Source: Candidatus Poribacteria bacterium (GTDB lineage: Bacteria > Poribacteria > WGA-4E > WGA-3G). From it: a DNA stretch of 64,000 nucleotides. Shown in pieces: positions 43,764 to 53,332 of this stretch. The notes under the pieces were generated by a model. That model was not told the origin of the DNA. It saw nothing but the letters and a program-made list of their open reading frames with translations, and did no database searches. The translations under genes were made by a program, and so were the position numbers. The DNA is taken from positions 45,286 to 109,285 of the forward strand of contig JAPOZO010000093.1 of NCBI GenBank assembly GCA_026706025.1, given 5' to 3'. The stretch's first letter is position 1. The number at the start of each line of letters is the position of its first letter.

Positions 43764-44120
43764 TTAGTGAACCTTGAAGGGTCCACCGCGTGGTTCTTCT
43801 TTTAAATCTGACCGATCGGAATCGAGAAACACCTCGTGAAGTTCGAGTTTGTTTGATTGTGTGAATGCCTCTTTCGGCAACGTGCCGGATTGGGCATGTC
43901 CTTTGCGGAATTCCTCAGATTCTACCCAGTTTTCAAAATCCTTTCGTGATTCCCAAAGTGTAAAAACAACATACGGGTCGCCATCATTGACAGGGCGGAG
44001 GACCCGGTTAGAAACGAATCCGGGCATGCCATCAACAAGACGTGCTCGGTTTCGGAACCGTTCCTCAAATTCGTCCTGATATTCAGGTGCGACATAGATT
44101 CGATTCGCAACAGTTATCAT
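43764..44120 (-). CDS. IsdG/HmoA-like heme-degrading monooxygenase
   Basis: The 118-residue ABM-fold protein shows the IsdG-type triad: N6 in MITVANRIYV, W56 in FTLWES and H75 in FRKGHAQSG, plus the VDGMPGFVSNRVLRP segment. IsdG-like enzymes open heme and release iron. The gene is first in the heme operon, and a Fur-box-like palindrome lies 12-35 bases upstream. The long charged tail (residues 98-118) is unusual. Confidence 0.85.
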   Translation of the reverse strand: MITVANRIYVAPEYQDEFEERFRNRARLVDGMPGFVSNRVLRPVNDGDPYVVFTLWESRKDFENWVESEEFRKGHAQSGTLPKEAFTQSNKLELHEVFLDSDRSDLKEEPRGGPFKVH

Positions 44121-44131
44121 AACCTCTCCTT

Positions 44132-44155
44132 ATTGAGAATGAAACTCATTATCAA
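44132..44155. promoter_or_regulatory. Fur-box-like palindrome before the heme operon
   Basis: TTGAGAATGAAACTCATTAT with the flanking bases forms a near-palindrome (TGAGAATGA / CTCATTATCA). Similar sites lie at 44308, 48779, 51728, 55854 and 55938, all before iron-related genes. Confidence 0.65.
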
Positions 44156-44307
44156 ATTATGGTAAGGCGGGGTATTCTGTTCCCCGCCAACCATAAAGAA
44201 CATGCTATACTGTGGTGGATATGGTCTTGCTCCTCCTTCAGTAAGCATCCGCCTTAATTACCACTCCCGGAGGAAATTGATATGCCCGAACACTACATTC
44301 TTTTAAA

Positions 44308-44330
44308 TTGAGAATGAGACTCATTATCAT
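44308..44330. promoter_or_regulatory. Second Fur-box-like palindrome
   Basis: TTGAGAATGAGACTCATTAT, the same palindrome as 44132 with a better match in the centre. It sits about 190 bases upstream of the heme operon start, in a gene-free stretch of about 380 bases. Confidence 0.6.
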
Positions 44331-44502
44331 ATTAAGAGATGTGCGCTCAGACGATTGTGTGTATCAAACACATATATATTATACTATATTTGTTAATGCA
44401 TGTCAAATTTTTTTCTGATTTTTTTCCGTTTCTTGTGCCTTTTGGATATATTGGATCACGATATACGTCGCGTTATACATAATTTGAGTTTTATGATCAA
44501 GT

Positions 44503-45882
44503 TTAAGCATTTGTAATCCGTTCTACCACTTCCTTTCCAGTTTTAAATAGATCATGCAGATGCAGGTACCGGAATAGAGAGCTCCTCCCAGTCAGATACA
44601 GATTCTCAAACGTTTCAAAATAGGCGACGAGGCGCGCCACGTTCTCTTCAAATCCGACTTCAAGTACAGGATATGCGAATGGTAGTTTATAGATTTGATA
44701 GTGAATAACCTCCTCTTGTGGTAAGGGTTTGACGCGCTGTAATGCTTTCCATACCTCGGTTTGCAGTTCCAACGCTTGCATATTCCACACGGCATCATCA
44801 CTGTAGCAGGGGAGCTCCAACACGATGACTGTCTGTCCTTCGGGTGCCATGTGTGAACTCCGATTTTTTGGCTCATATAGGCGCGTAAACGGAAATTCCT
44901 CACTCGGAAAATAGATCGAAGCATTCGGCGAAAAAGTATCGCGGTTCAAACAGAAAACACAAAGCATAAGGTGTCGGTATTTAATTCGCTCCGCAATAGC
45001 CCGTAGATCCGGTGGCGGCGGCGGATCTAACATTCGCATTGAAAGTGTTAGCGGTAGCGTATTAACCACTGTGGAGACGGGTATTTCAATATTATTTTCT
45101 CCCGCTCCGTTGTCTACGATGATACGCTCAATCCTCCGATCTTTATGGATTAATCGACTCACCCGGTGTTGCAACTTGATATGTTCAGCACCGATGCATT
45201 CGCACAACTTATCGTTAATCATGCCGATGCCGTATTTCGGATAAAAGAACGATCCATCTAAGTGCGTCGGGTTCTGCGGTGTACCGAGCAGCATCGAACG
45301 GAGGAAACTCCGCAAATCCAACCCTTTGAGTCGGTTCCCTGAAATGGCGGTAGAGAGTTTGTGCGAGGGCTGTCCCCACAATTTTTCGGAATAGTTGAGT
45401 AAAAAGCGTTCAGCCAGCGTTTTTCCGTACTGGTTGATCGCAAATGTCGCAAAGTTTTCTGCCTGTTTTTTCGGTCTATTATAGAGTTTCTCCCACGCAA
45501 TCCTTAGTAAGGTTTTCGTTTCGAGTTTTTGGACCAGGTCGCTGAGCAGAAGTGGAAACCGGTAAAATTCGCCTCCAAAAAAGATTTCACTCGGTGCCGT
45601 TACGCGTAACAGATCATCGCCAAGGAGGTTCTTTACCTCTTCGGTAACCTGCGGATCTTTGTCGTGGAAGCGATGTGCACCGGTATCAAATCGGAAATCA
45701 CTTTTCTGCCAGATGCTATATTTACAATCCGCCCCTTTGATTTTGAGCGTACGGCAATTTCCACCGGTGTGTTCACCCGCTTCAAAGATGGTAAAATTCG
45801 AGAGCCCCTGTTTCTTGGCGTAGTACCCAGTAGTCAATCCAGCGGGACCGCCACCGAGAATATGAAGATGAGTATTTTCCAT
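44503..45882 (-). CDS. FAD-dependent amine-oxidase-fold oxidoreductase
   Basis: The 459-residue protein begins with a dinucleotide-binding loop, HLHILGGGPAGLTTGYYAKKQGL, then EAGEHTGGNCRT, and has a C-terminal FAD segment (NLYLTGRSSLFRYLHLHDLFKTGK). This is the amine-oxidase/protoporphyrinogen-oxidase-like group that includes UDP-galactopyranose-mutase-like proteins; the GxFFYPKYGIG segment is consistent with it. The substrate is not clear. The start is ATG 45882; the frame upstream of it overlaps the end of the preceding glycosyltransferase-like gene. The two are probably cotranscribed. Confidence 0.8.
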   Translation of the reverse strand: MENTHLHILGGGPAGLTTGYYAKKQGLSNFTIFEAGEHTGGNCRTLKIKGADCKYSIWQKSDFRFDTGAHRFHDKDPQVTEEVKNLLGDDLLRVTAPSEIFFGGEFYRFPLLLSDLVQKLETKTLLRIAWEKLYNRPKKQAENFATFAINQYGKTLAERFLLNYSEKLWGQPSHKLSTAISGNRLKGLDLRSFLRSMLLGTPQNPTHLDGSFFYPKYGIGMINDKLCECIGAEHIKLQHRVSRLIHKDRRIERIIVDNGAGENNIEIPVSTVVNTLPLTLSMRMLDPPPPPDLRAIAERIKYRHLMLCVFCLNRDTFSPNASIYFPSEEFPFTRLYEPKNRSSHMAPEGQTVIVLELPCYSDDAVWNMQALELQTEVWKALQRVKPLPQEEVIHYQIYKLPFAYPVLEVGFEENVARLVAYFETFENLYLTGRSSLFRYLHLHDLFKTGKEVVERITNA

Positions 45883-45901
45883 AGGTTCTGTCCGCACAGA
45901 T

Positions 45902-47347
45902 TTAGTATTCAAATAAAGGGATTTCGGACCACATCCGATTGACATACGGGTTGTGGTAGAACACCTTTTCGGCTTTGGGCTCTCGATTTGGTAATCGACT
46001 TCCGATAACAACGAATCCGGTCTCTAATGTATCAAGTTGGTCGAGGTCTGCCTCGCTTTTAATCGGTATATAAACTGCTTCTATTGCTTGGGAAACTAAA
46101 TAGTATTTTATCAGCGGCACGGACACAATATATAGTTTATCCCGCCGTTCATTCTGTTTGTCGCGTAGATATTCGTGTACTTGGGCAATCGCTGTCGGTT
46201 TTGTGTGTTGGACGACAGTATGTAGGGTGACATAACTATAAGAAAGAAAAAAGATGATGACAGTACACAAGGCAAACAGATGACGAAACCGGTTCTGTGT
46301 TCCTATGATTCGGCTGCACGCGAATGCAATCCCTAAGCCCAGAAAAGGCAATAAAGGTAAAACGTGTCGGCTCTTATGGATAACGTTCTGTCCTAAGAAT
46401 ATCCATAGGCAATAGACAGCACACCCAATAAAGATGGGGTTTGAAAGCGGGAAATCGTTCCCAGAAAGTTTTTCTGTAGTCCATCTCTTCAGGGGTCGCC
46501 AATTGGCTGCAACAATTCCGATTAAGATGATAGCTGAACAGGCGGTTATAGGGTGCCGACCTTGCCAATAGAGTCCAAATCCATCTGCCCAGAGGCTCTC
46601 AAAAAGTTTCGTCAAGCGAAACCACAATTCAGGGTGAGTGGAGACAGTGCCACCGAAATCTGAAAAATGCCCCTGACTCTGTGTCCGTGCGGCGGCTATG
46701 AGCGTATTCCATCCCGTAATTGAGAGCAGCGGGACAAGCCACACAAGGACACCGATAGTCCCCGCTATGATGCACTTCAAACGACCGGTGTGTTTTAATC
46801 GTAGGACCAACGCAGGCACCAATAAGGGAAAATACGAGAGTCGCACGCCGACCAAGATGCCAGCGAGAAAAAAGCCGATGGTACTCCGTAAACCAGATAG
46901 TGTATCCGTGTTATCCTCTTGTGCTGTTGTAAAATAAAGGCTTGCCAAAAGGCAAGCAACCCCCATCGCATCTGGCATATATCGGTTACCCATCAGCCAG
47001 AGTAAAGGGTTCATGAATATGACAAAGACAGCAACTTTCCCCAACAATGTGGTGACTGAAACCTTCGCAATCCTCAGTGTAAAGAAGATTGTGAAGAAGA
47101 TCGATAACCCGCCAACGAGTGAAAATGCTAATGCGTAACGACGCGTGCCTGCATAGAGGAGTTTGGTAATATAACAGAAAACAGGATATGCTGGAAAATG
47201 CGGTTGCAACTTGGCGACATCGTAGTCTACTATGCTCAGTGCGAAGCGGAGGCTATCTAAATCTTCAATGTAATAGATAGTGCTAAGCAATCGAGAGCCG
47301 ATACAACAGATAAATACAATACTCCAGACTTTGAATTCCGTCTTCAT
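45902..47347 (-). CDS. GT-C-type membrane glycosyltransferase-like protein
   Basis: The 481-residue protein has about eleven hydrophobic segments. An acidic motif in the first loop (YYIEDLDSLRFALSI) resembles the catalytic region of GT-C sugar transferases of the PMT/ArnT kind, and a soluble C-terminal region follows (residues about 385-481). The sugar and acceptor are unknown. It pairs with the FAD oxidoreductase downstream, and a link to cell-envelope sugars is plausible given that group's UGM-like members. Confidence 0.7.
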   Translation of the reverse strand: MKTEFKVWSIVFICCIGSRLLSTIYYIEDLDSLRFALSIVDYDVAKLQPHFPAYPVFCYITKLLYAGTRRYALAFSLVGGLSIFFTIFFTLRIAKVSVTTLLGKVAVFVIFMNPLLWLMGNRYMPDAMGVACLLASLYFTTAQEDNTDTLSGLRSTIGFFLAGILVGVRLSYFPLLVPALVLRLKHTGRLKCIIAGTIGVLVWLVPLLSITGWNTLIAAARTQSQGHFSDFGGTVSTHPELWFRLTKLFESLWADGFGLYWQGRHPITACSAIILIGIVAANWRPLKRWTTEKLSGNDFPLSNPIFIGCAVYCLWIFLGQNVIHKSRHVLPLLPFLGLGIAFACSRIIGTQNRFRHLFALCTVIIFFLSYSYVTLHTVVQHTKPTAIAQVHEYLRDKQNERRDKLYIVSVPLIKYYLVSQAIEAVYIPIKSEADLDQLDTLETGFVVIGSRLPNREPKAEKVFYHNPYVNRMWSEIPLFEY

Positions 47348-47433
47348 GTTTTAGGTAATTTGGTAGGTGCGTTTTACACGCACCTACCAGTGGACAGGCA
47401 CCTTTGTAGTTAAAACCCGCCCTACATCAATGC

Positions 47434-48756
47434 CTACCAGTTTGCCATGTTACCGTTGGAGAACCCGTATGCCGCCTGCATGACAGCCTTAGCGCGTTCG
47501 TAATTGGCAACCTGCGTTTTGTAGCTGTTACTGCCGGGTTCGTCATATATGGGTGCTTCTCCCATGATACCATGCAATTCGGCGAGTTGTCCATCACCAA
47601 TCAACCGGAACGGGTTGTACTGCAAAGCGACCGTATACCCTTTCATTTCTGCCCAATGTTTATTTAAGTTGGCAATGTTTTCTTCGGCTGTCCCCAACTT
47701 CGACATATCACTGAGCGTATCGTTAATGTAGTGTACCACAGTCGCTGCGATAACCTTTTCCATGCCTTCTGCGGCGGTTTGGCGGTGTGCGCTAATTTCC
47801 GCGACCGATCCTTGATTCGTGATCGCGGTTCTGCCAGCAAGGAAAGCATTGAAGATTTGTTGTGTGAAATCGACACCTGATCCGCCTTTATCCCGCTTCC
47901 CAGCGTTTCTGGAAAGCCCGAAGTTATATTCCGATTTGAAGTCGATGCTTCCATCACCGTTAGAATCGAACGTGAAATCATCGACCTTTCCAGCGAGCTG
48001 TTCATCGCTGTAGCGGGAATAGTCACGAGCGGCACCGAAGTAGCCGAAGGCTTCATCCCATGCGTGTTCCATTGCGGTATACGGGTCGGTACCATCTCGT
48101 GCTTCACTGTTATCGCGTTCAAGCAAGCCGCCGAGATAAACACCTGTCGCTTGGTAATACGGAACTGCGCCGATGAGGACTTTATTAACCATCTGGGACA
48201 TATCGACGCCGTCATCAGTGGTGTAAGCCATTGGTGTGCCGAGTTTATCAGAATCTTGCGAGTTGTCCGCAATAGCCTTGAACCATTCGCGCACCAAATC
48301 ATCGGCAGTCCGGTTGTACCCGATGACAGGCTCGTCGGAAATCTTACCGACAAGATTTTTTCCTGTCGAAAGTGCTGAATAGTGGCTCTCGCTTGCGGAT
48401 AATGCGCCTGTAGTCGTTAGTGTTTTCAGGTTAAGCGCGTCATCGTATTCATAGAGTTTAAGCATATCGGACACGGCAATAGGACGTGCGCCATCTTTTC
48501 CGACGCTGTCAGTGGTTGCTTTCAAGTCTTGCAACAGCAAGTTACGTACGACCTGCCCTGAATAGGAGACGCTGCTTTCACCTTCCATAAAGCGGCTGTC
48601 AAAGACATACGCCTGCGGAACTTCGATCATCGCCCCGGCTTCTCCCTCCAAATCACCATCCTCCGTGTCTTCGTCGCTTCCACAAGCGACCAGAAATAGA
48701 CTTGCAACAGTTAGCAGTAGAACTAACCATTGGAATTTTTTTGTCAGGTAATTCAT
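47434..48756 (-). CDS. DUF4856-type lipoprotein of the iron island
   Basis: The 440-residue protein has a lipoprotein signal (LLTVASLFLVACGSDED). The mature part reads VSYSGQVVRNLLLQDLK, LLERDNSEARDGTDPYTAMEHAWDEAFGYFGAARDY and YTVALQYNPF, the pattern of DUF4856 proteins, which often accompany imelysin-type iron genes. AAAGGAG precedes the ATG, and a perfect 21-base palindrome lies 23 bases upstream, so it is probably iron-regulated. The function is unknown. Confidence 0.8.
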   Translation of the reverse strand: MNYLTKKFQWLVLLLTVASLFLVACGSDEDTEDGDLEGEAGAMIEVPQAYVFDSRFMEGESSVSYSGQVVRNLLLQDLKATTDSVGKDGARPIAVSDMLKLYEYDDALNLKTLTTTGALSASESHYSALSTGKNLVGKISDEPVIGYNRTADDLVREWFKAIADNSQDSDKLGTPMAYTTDDGVDMSQMVNKVLIGAVPYYQATGVYLGGLLERDNSEARDGTDPYTAMEHAWDEAFGYFGAARDYSRYSDEQLAGKVDDFTFDSNGDGSIDFKSEYNFGLSRNAGKRDKGGSGVDFTQQIFNAFLAGRTAITNQGSVAEISAHRQTAAEGMEKVIAATVVHYINDTLSDMSKLGTAEENIANLNKHWAEMKGYTVALQYNPFRLIGDGQLAELHGIMGEAPIYDEPGSNSYKTQVANYERAKAVMQAAYGFSNGNMANW

Positions 48757-48778
48757 GTTTACTCCTTTAGGGTTTATA

Positions 48779-48799
48779 GATAATGAGTCTCATTATCTA
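48779..48799. promoter_or_regulatory. Perfect 21-bp Fur-box-like palindrome
   Basis: AGATAATGAG, central T, CTCATTATCT is a perfect inverted repeat 23 bases upstream of the DUF4856 gene and downstream of the receptor gene, giving this gene its own control site. Confidence 0.75.
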
Positions 48800-48906
48800 T
48801 GAAAAATTATTACTTAACATTGTTAGTTGGTAGGCGTATTTTGAAATGGTTTCAAAAGTGGAACGTATTCCCAATTGAATTGCGCCATTTTCAACCTACG
48901 CCAGCA

Positions 48907-51420
48907 TTAGAAACCTTGTTTAATACCGAAAAGTATCTGTCGTCTGGGTCCGATGAGGATACCCGAACTGAGGTTCGCTTCGGGCTGCCCTGCATTTGAA
49001 TGCAGCCGTGACCCGATGTATACGTGATCGAAAATGTTTTTGGCAGTGAAAAATATCTGCCACTGTCTGGTTATTTTGTAATCAATACTTGCGTTGACAA
49101 TTGCGTAACTCGGAATAGGTCCGGTATCGCCGCGGTTGAAAGTCTTCTGGAGATTTTCAAAGTCGGTGAAGACTTCGTCCACAAACCGCATATCTGCGCG
49201 CAAACGGAGGCCATCACCAATCCGTTTCGCCAATCCGACGGTGAAAGTGTGCCGTGGCGCGTAAGGTAATTCATTGCCGTTTAGTTCTACATCAACGTTA
49301 CCGGCGATCGTAGCGGATTTCACGATGCCATCAACAATTTCTGTTTGGAGGAATGTATAAGAGAGGTTGATGTCAGGCAGTACCGACACAAACTCTGATA
49401 CCCCTAAAGTCATCGCCATCTCCACCCCTGATAGATCAACTTTGCCTAAGTTTTTGAAGGCAGTGCCGCGCCCCGCTGCGACTAAATCTTCAACCTTAAC
49501 GAAGAATCCGGAAGTTTCTAAGATGACTCCTGGTATCCATGAGCGGAATCCGAGTTCCACGTTCCAACTTTTTTCGGGTTCGAGGTCGAGTCCACCGACA
49601 TCAACATCCTGTCCGAAGTTGGTAATCTTCAACGCGCCGCTGGAGGGTGCTGTGTACCCTCGATGTACACCGCCAAAAAAGTTAAATTGCCCAAACTCGT
49701 AGTTCACGCCGATCCCCGGCATCAGTACTGATGAAACCTTGTCTGCGAACACCGAGCCGCGTAACCGGTCCACGCGATCTTGCTTAAACACCTCAAAACG
49801 CAAACCGGGTGTGACAGTTAATCTTTCAAAACGCATCTGCTCCTTAGCGTAGAGTGCCAAGGCAATGGTCTCATAATGATGGCTTTGCCCGACAATTTTC
49901 ACTGGATCTTCTTCGGAACCGGGAGTGCCGGTATAGTAAACGCCATCCCGAGCATCTGGTGCGTCCCCGGTTTTCTTATCGTCAATAAAGCGTTCCCAAT
50001 GTACTCTGCCTCCGATTTCAGCACGCCCTATATTTCCAGCAAGTCCGTGGGTAAAGGTATAATTCTGCTCAATCCCGCCGACGTAGAAGGTGCGGAGGAT
50101 ACCGAAGTTGCTTTTTCCGTTGCCGATTCGGACAAGGTCGCCCGTTTGGAAATAGGGTACCGGTACCAGATTCCCAGTTTCAAGAGTTACAGGACGCACG
50201 AAAATATCGTCCTCACGCCACCACCGCCGATCAAACACACTTGTATACATCGTTGTATTGCTGACAAGATTCGTCGAAATTTTGTTGGTGTAGATGAGAT
50301 CGAGTGAGGTCCTGAGAACCTTGAAATTGTCGTGTTCTTTCGGATTGAAGTTCGGATCGGTTTGGAAGGAGTACTCTGTTAAACCGGTATACGTTGCGTT
50401 CGAGTTCTCAAAATTACCGTTTAGTTTGAGGTAGAGCGTTTTTTCTTCGCTCAATTGAAAAAGCGTTTTTACTGTGCCATTTGCCTGATCGAAGGTGTTA
50501 TTCTCTCTAAAACCGTCCCCGTGTTTGTAAAGCAGTTGTATGTCAGACACAATTTTTTCAGAATTACCGATACCTCTTAACTCTGAAAATGCGCTGTAGT
50601 AACCATTGTTGCCAGCCGTTAGTTGATTCGCAAATCCCTTTGCCCCGTCGGGTTTTTGTGTTGTATAATTGATAACACCCCCCATCGTTTGTGGTCCGTA
50701 TCGGAGCGCAGCACTACTTTTAATCACCTCGACTGCATCGATCCGGTCTGCGGGTGGGTTATAGTAAGCATTCGGATAGATGTAAAGGGCAGGTTGTATC
50801 GGCACACCGTCTTCTAATATAAGCACGCGCGCACTTCGACGAGGATTTAATCCTCGGATGCCGATACTCAAGCGCGAGTTGCCGAATCCGTCGTCTGCAT
50901 AGCCGTTGATACCGGGTATTAATTCAAGCAATTCTTGTGTGCCGACAGGTTTAATAAGATCAACGATTTCTGGTTCCAACATGCTCATCGTGCCTGTGAG
51001 TTTCCGATGCCTACGCGATGATTTACCGATAATTTCTATCGGTGCGAGCTGGAAAGTTTGGCTGGACAACGCAATTTCTAAATTGTGTGCTGAATCAGAG
51101 GCAAGTGCAAGCATTTCACTGTAGCGATTATATCCGATTGAACTGACCTGAATCTGTTTCTTCCCTTGAACAGTTTGCGTCAGATGGAAGGTGCCATCTT
51201 TTCCGGTTGTTGTCTCAGCCAAGATTTGTCCATCGGCTTCAACCTTAACAACAGCCCCTAAAATCGGTTGCCTTGTCTCTTTATCAATCACTTTTCCATT
51301 AATGTTCGTTGAACTCTGACAAAAGTGTGTCACACCTAATAGTAGGTTAAAAATAATGAAAATTAGTATTGTTCTGGTATACGTCTCTGGCTTACAAACT
51401 TTGTGGGAAAAAAGGGGCAT
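48907..51420 (-). CDS. TonB-dependent receptor (FecA-like) with carboxypeptidase-like N-terminal domain
   Basis: The 837-residue outer-membrane receptor has a signal peptide, a CarboxypepD_reg domain (NINGKVIDKETRQPILGAVVKVEADGQ, residues about 40-115), a plug (PGINGYADDGFGNSRLSIGIRGLNPRRSARVLILEDGVPIQPALY; VIKSSAALRYGPQTMGGVINYTT) and a 22-strand-type barrel to the terminal GIKQGF. The RSARVLILEDGVPIQPALY plug is FecA-like, so a ferric complex such as citrate is possible. It lies between iron-regulated lipoprotein genes. Confidence 0.9.
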   Translation of the reverse strand: MPLFSHKVCKPETYTRTILIFIIFNLLLGVTHFCQSSTNINGKVIDKETRQPILGAVVKVEADGQILAETTTGKDGTFHLTQTVQGKKQIQVSSIGYNRYSEMLALASDSAHNLEIALSSQTFQLAPIEIIGKSSRRHRKLTGTMSMLEPEIVDLIKPVGTQELLELIPGINGYADDGFGNSRLSIGIRGLNPRRSARVLILEDGVPIQPALYIYPNAYYNPPADRIDAVEVIKSSAALRYGPQTMGGVINYTTQKPDGAKGFANQLTAGNNGYYSAFSELRGIGNSEKIVSDIQLLYKHGDGFRENNTFDQANGTVKTLFQLSEEKTLYLKLNGNFENSNATYTGLTEYSFQTDPNFNPKEHDNFKVLRTSLDLIYTNKISTNLVSNTTMYTSVFDRRWWREDDIFVRPVTLETGNLVPVPYFQTGDLVRIGNGKSNFGILRTFYVGGIEQNYTFTHGLAGNIGRAEIGGRVHWERFIDDKKTGDAPDARDGVYYTGTPGSEEDPVKIVGQSHHYETIALALYAKEQMRFERLTVTPGLRFEVFKQDRVDRLRGSVFADKVSSVLMPGIGVNYEFGQFNFFGGVHRGYTAPSSGALKITNFGQDVDVGGLDLEPEKSWNVELGFRSWIPGVILETSGFFVKVEDLVAAGRGTAFKNLGKVDLSGVEMAMTLGVSEFVSVLPDINLSYTFLQTEIVDGIVKSATIAGNVDVELNGNELPYAPRHTFTVGLAKRIGDGLRLRADMRFVDEVFTDFENLQKTFNRGDTGPIPSYAIVNASIDYKITRQWQIFFTAKNIFDHVYIGSRLHSNAGQPEANLSSGILIGPRRQILFGIKQGF

Positions 51421-51440
51421 GGATACTACTTCCTACGTTT

Positions 51441-51695
51441 TCAAAAGCGTTTTGGATTGATAATTGTGGTGCGGTCCGCTACGGTCTTACCATTTTGCTC
51501 ATCTTTCACAGCGTTTTGCGTGTTGTTGGTTCCACCGACCGGTAGATTCGTATTGCCGTAACTGCCGCCGGACTCTTCAGCAACTTCGGCTTGTGGCGCG
51601 AGTATAGGGTCACTCTCGCAACCGAACAAGGCGAGACTGGCTGCTACAGTACACATCAACAAGATCCTGAATATGATAGGGGTTGAGTTCATCAT
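51441..51695 (-). CDS. Small lipoprotein upstream of the receptor
   Basis: The 84-residue protein has a lipoprotein signal (LLMCTVAASLALFGCESDP) and a disordered Gly/Asn-rich mature part. It ends with RTTIINPKRF. It begins about 30 bases downstream of a Fur-box-like palindrome and 20 bases upstream of the receptor gene. No family is recognised. Confidence 0.7.
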   Translation of the reverse strand: MMNSTPIIFRILLMCTVAASLALFGCESDPILAPQAEVAEESGGSYGNTNLPVGGTNNTQNAVKDEQNGKTVADRTTIINPKRF

Positions 51696-51727
51696 CTAAA
51701 TCCTTAATCTGATACCGTTATATTTTC

Positions 51728-51750
51728 AAATTGGGACCCATTCTCAATAT
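51728..51750. promoter_or_regulatory. Fur-box-like site before small lipoprotein and receptor
   Basis: AAATTGGGACCCATTCTCAA is a degenerate form of the palindrome (reverse strand TTGAGAATGGGTCCCAA). Confidence 0.5.
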
Positions 51751-51788
51751 ATGTCTGCACCAACCGATATTGGTGCGAAAGTAATGCT

Positions 51789-53189
51789 TTACAAAGACTC
51801 CAAGAATGCAATAAGCGCATCCCGTTCTACTTTTGACATCCGCTCAACGGCTTGCCGTGATGTCTCCGCCTCCCCACCATGCCAGAGGATCGCTTCCATC
51901 AGGTCTCGCGCTCTCCCATCATGGAGGAAGTTGGTATGTCCGTTGACCCTTTTTACCAAACCGATACCCCACAAGGGTGGTGTCCGCCATTCACGCCCAC
52001 TGGCGTGAAAATCAGGGCGGTTATCCGCTAATTCGGGTCCCATATCATGTAATAACAGGTCCGTATACGGATGTATTGTCTGGTTGCTAACTGAGGGAAC
52101 ACCAGATAAAACGCCGGTTCTTAGCGTCGGTACGTGACAACTGGCGCATTGTGCTTTAGCAAAAAGTTTTTCTCCGTGCTTAACCTGTGGATCATCCACA
52201 TTGCGTCGCGCTGGCACCGCCAACGTTTGGACGTAGAAGGTCACCACGTCTAAAATCTCGTCGCTAACTTCTGGCGTTTCACTGTGTGCAGTGAGTTGCG
52301 GTTGCCCTGCCGAGTTTTCCGTTCGGAACAGTGAGGTTGTTATCCCCATATCGTCGTGATACGCCGCAGCGACCTGCTGAAGCAGTGTCGGTTGATTCGC
52401 TTTCCACCCGAAACGACCGAGGTTGTAACGCTGCTCTACGACATCCCAGACATAGTTGGGCTTGCCCGATATGCCATCGCCATCAGCATCTGCCTCGTCT
52501 GCATACGCGAGGATAACGTTTTCAGGAATCGCTTCCAACAAACCGAGCCCAAAAACAGCGGGTGCGACGCGTGGTGATAATTCAACCTCTTCTGGTAGGG
52601 GTTGATAGGTTTCCGTAAATGTGTAGTTCGGATAACGTAAATGTACACGCGTCCCGTCTGCTGTCGTGAGTGTTTGTTCGGTATAATCAATTTTAATCTT
52701 ACCCTCTGGGGCTGTTCCGAAAATGGCGCGGTTGTTAAGTTGTGTGCCGAATCCTGGTACGGGAATAGGCGGTTGTCCATCCGTTGAATCTGCCTGCTTC
52801 GGAAGACTAAGTCTAAAGAGCATGGACACAAATTTCTCATCAACTTTTGGGGGTCGTCCACGACCATCCCGACTATGACAGTTGATGCACGAAATGTTGT
52901 TGTAGATGGGGCCCAACCCGGGGTTCACTACCGCAGGGGCTGTCACAAAATTGGCTTCAAATTCGACATCACCTTCCAGATGCTTTTCAAATGCTGCGGG
53001 GGAAAGATTGGGGGCGGGAGTTGAGAACGCGTGGCTTGACGCATCAAAGACAGTCGTCTCACCACCAGAGAACTCACTCGTCGAAAATACCGGTGTTGAT
53101 TCTACTGCCACGGGCGATTCGGAATCACATGCACTCAGTAGAATTGCCACCAAGGAGGTTAGGAACAGTAAACTGTGAAAATGTTTCAT
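51789..53189 (-). CDS. Di-heme c-type cytochrome oxidoreductase (DHOR family)
   Basis: The 466-residue lipoprotein (LLSACDSES) matches the DHOR or thiol-oxidoreductase-like family: FSGGETTVFDASSHAFSTPAPNLS, the first heme site SCINCHSRDGRG near residue 101, and a second CASCHVPTLRTG near 350. DHOR genes lie beside imelysin genes in iron-regulated operons. It probably works in the periplasm as a redox partner; the substrate is unknown. The start at ATG 53189 has AGGGAAAG just upstream. Confidence 0.85.
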   Translation of the reverse strand: MKHFHSLLFLTSLVAILLSACDSESPVAVESTPVFSTSEFSGGETTVFDASSHAFSTPAPNLSPAAFEKHLEGDVEFEANFVTAPAVVNPGLGPIYNNISCINCHSRDGRGRPPKVDEKFVSMLFRLSLPKQADSTDGQPPIPVPGFGTQLNNRAIFGTAPEGKIKIDYTEQTLTTADGTRVHLRYPNYTFTETYQPLPEEVELSPRVAPAVFGLGLLEAIPENVILAYADEADADGDGISGKPNYVWDVVEQRYNLGRFGWKANQPTLLQQVAAAYHDDMGITTSLFRTENSAGQPQLTAHSETPEVSDEILDVVTFYVQTLAVPARRNVDDPQVKHGEKLFAKAQCASCHVPTLRTGVLSGVPSVSNQTIHPYTDLLLHDMGPELADNRPDFHASGREWRTPPLWGIGLVKRVNGHTNFLHDGRARDLMEAILWHGGEAETSRQAVERMSKVERDALIAFLESL

Positions 53190-53332
53190 CTCTTTCCCTA
53201 TTGACATGATAATAAAGCTATAAATGTGTAGTGAGGGAACAGCACAACGACTGTTCCCCGTAAAAACGAAATAGCCCTTTCGTGTTTACATGAAATTAAG
53301 AGTTTACGGCACGACGGAGCGTGCCGACTACT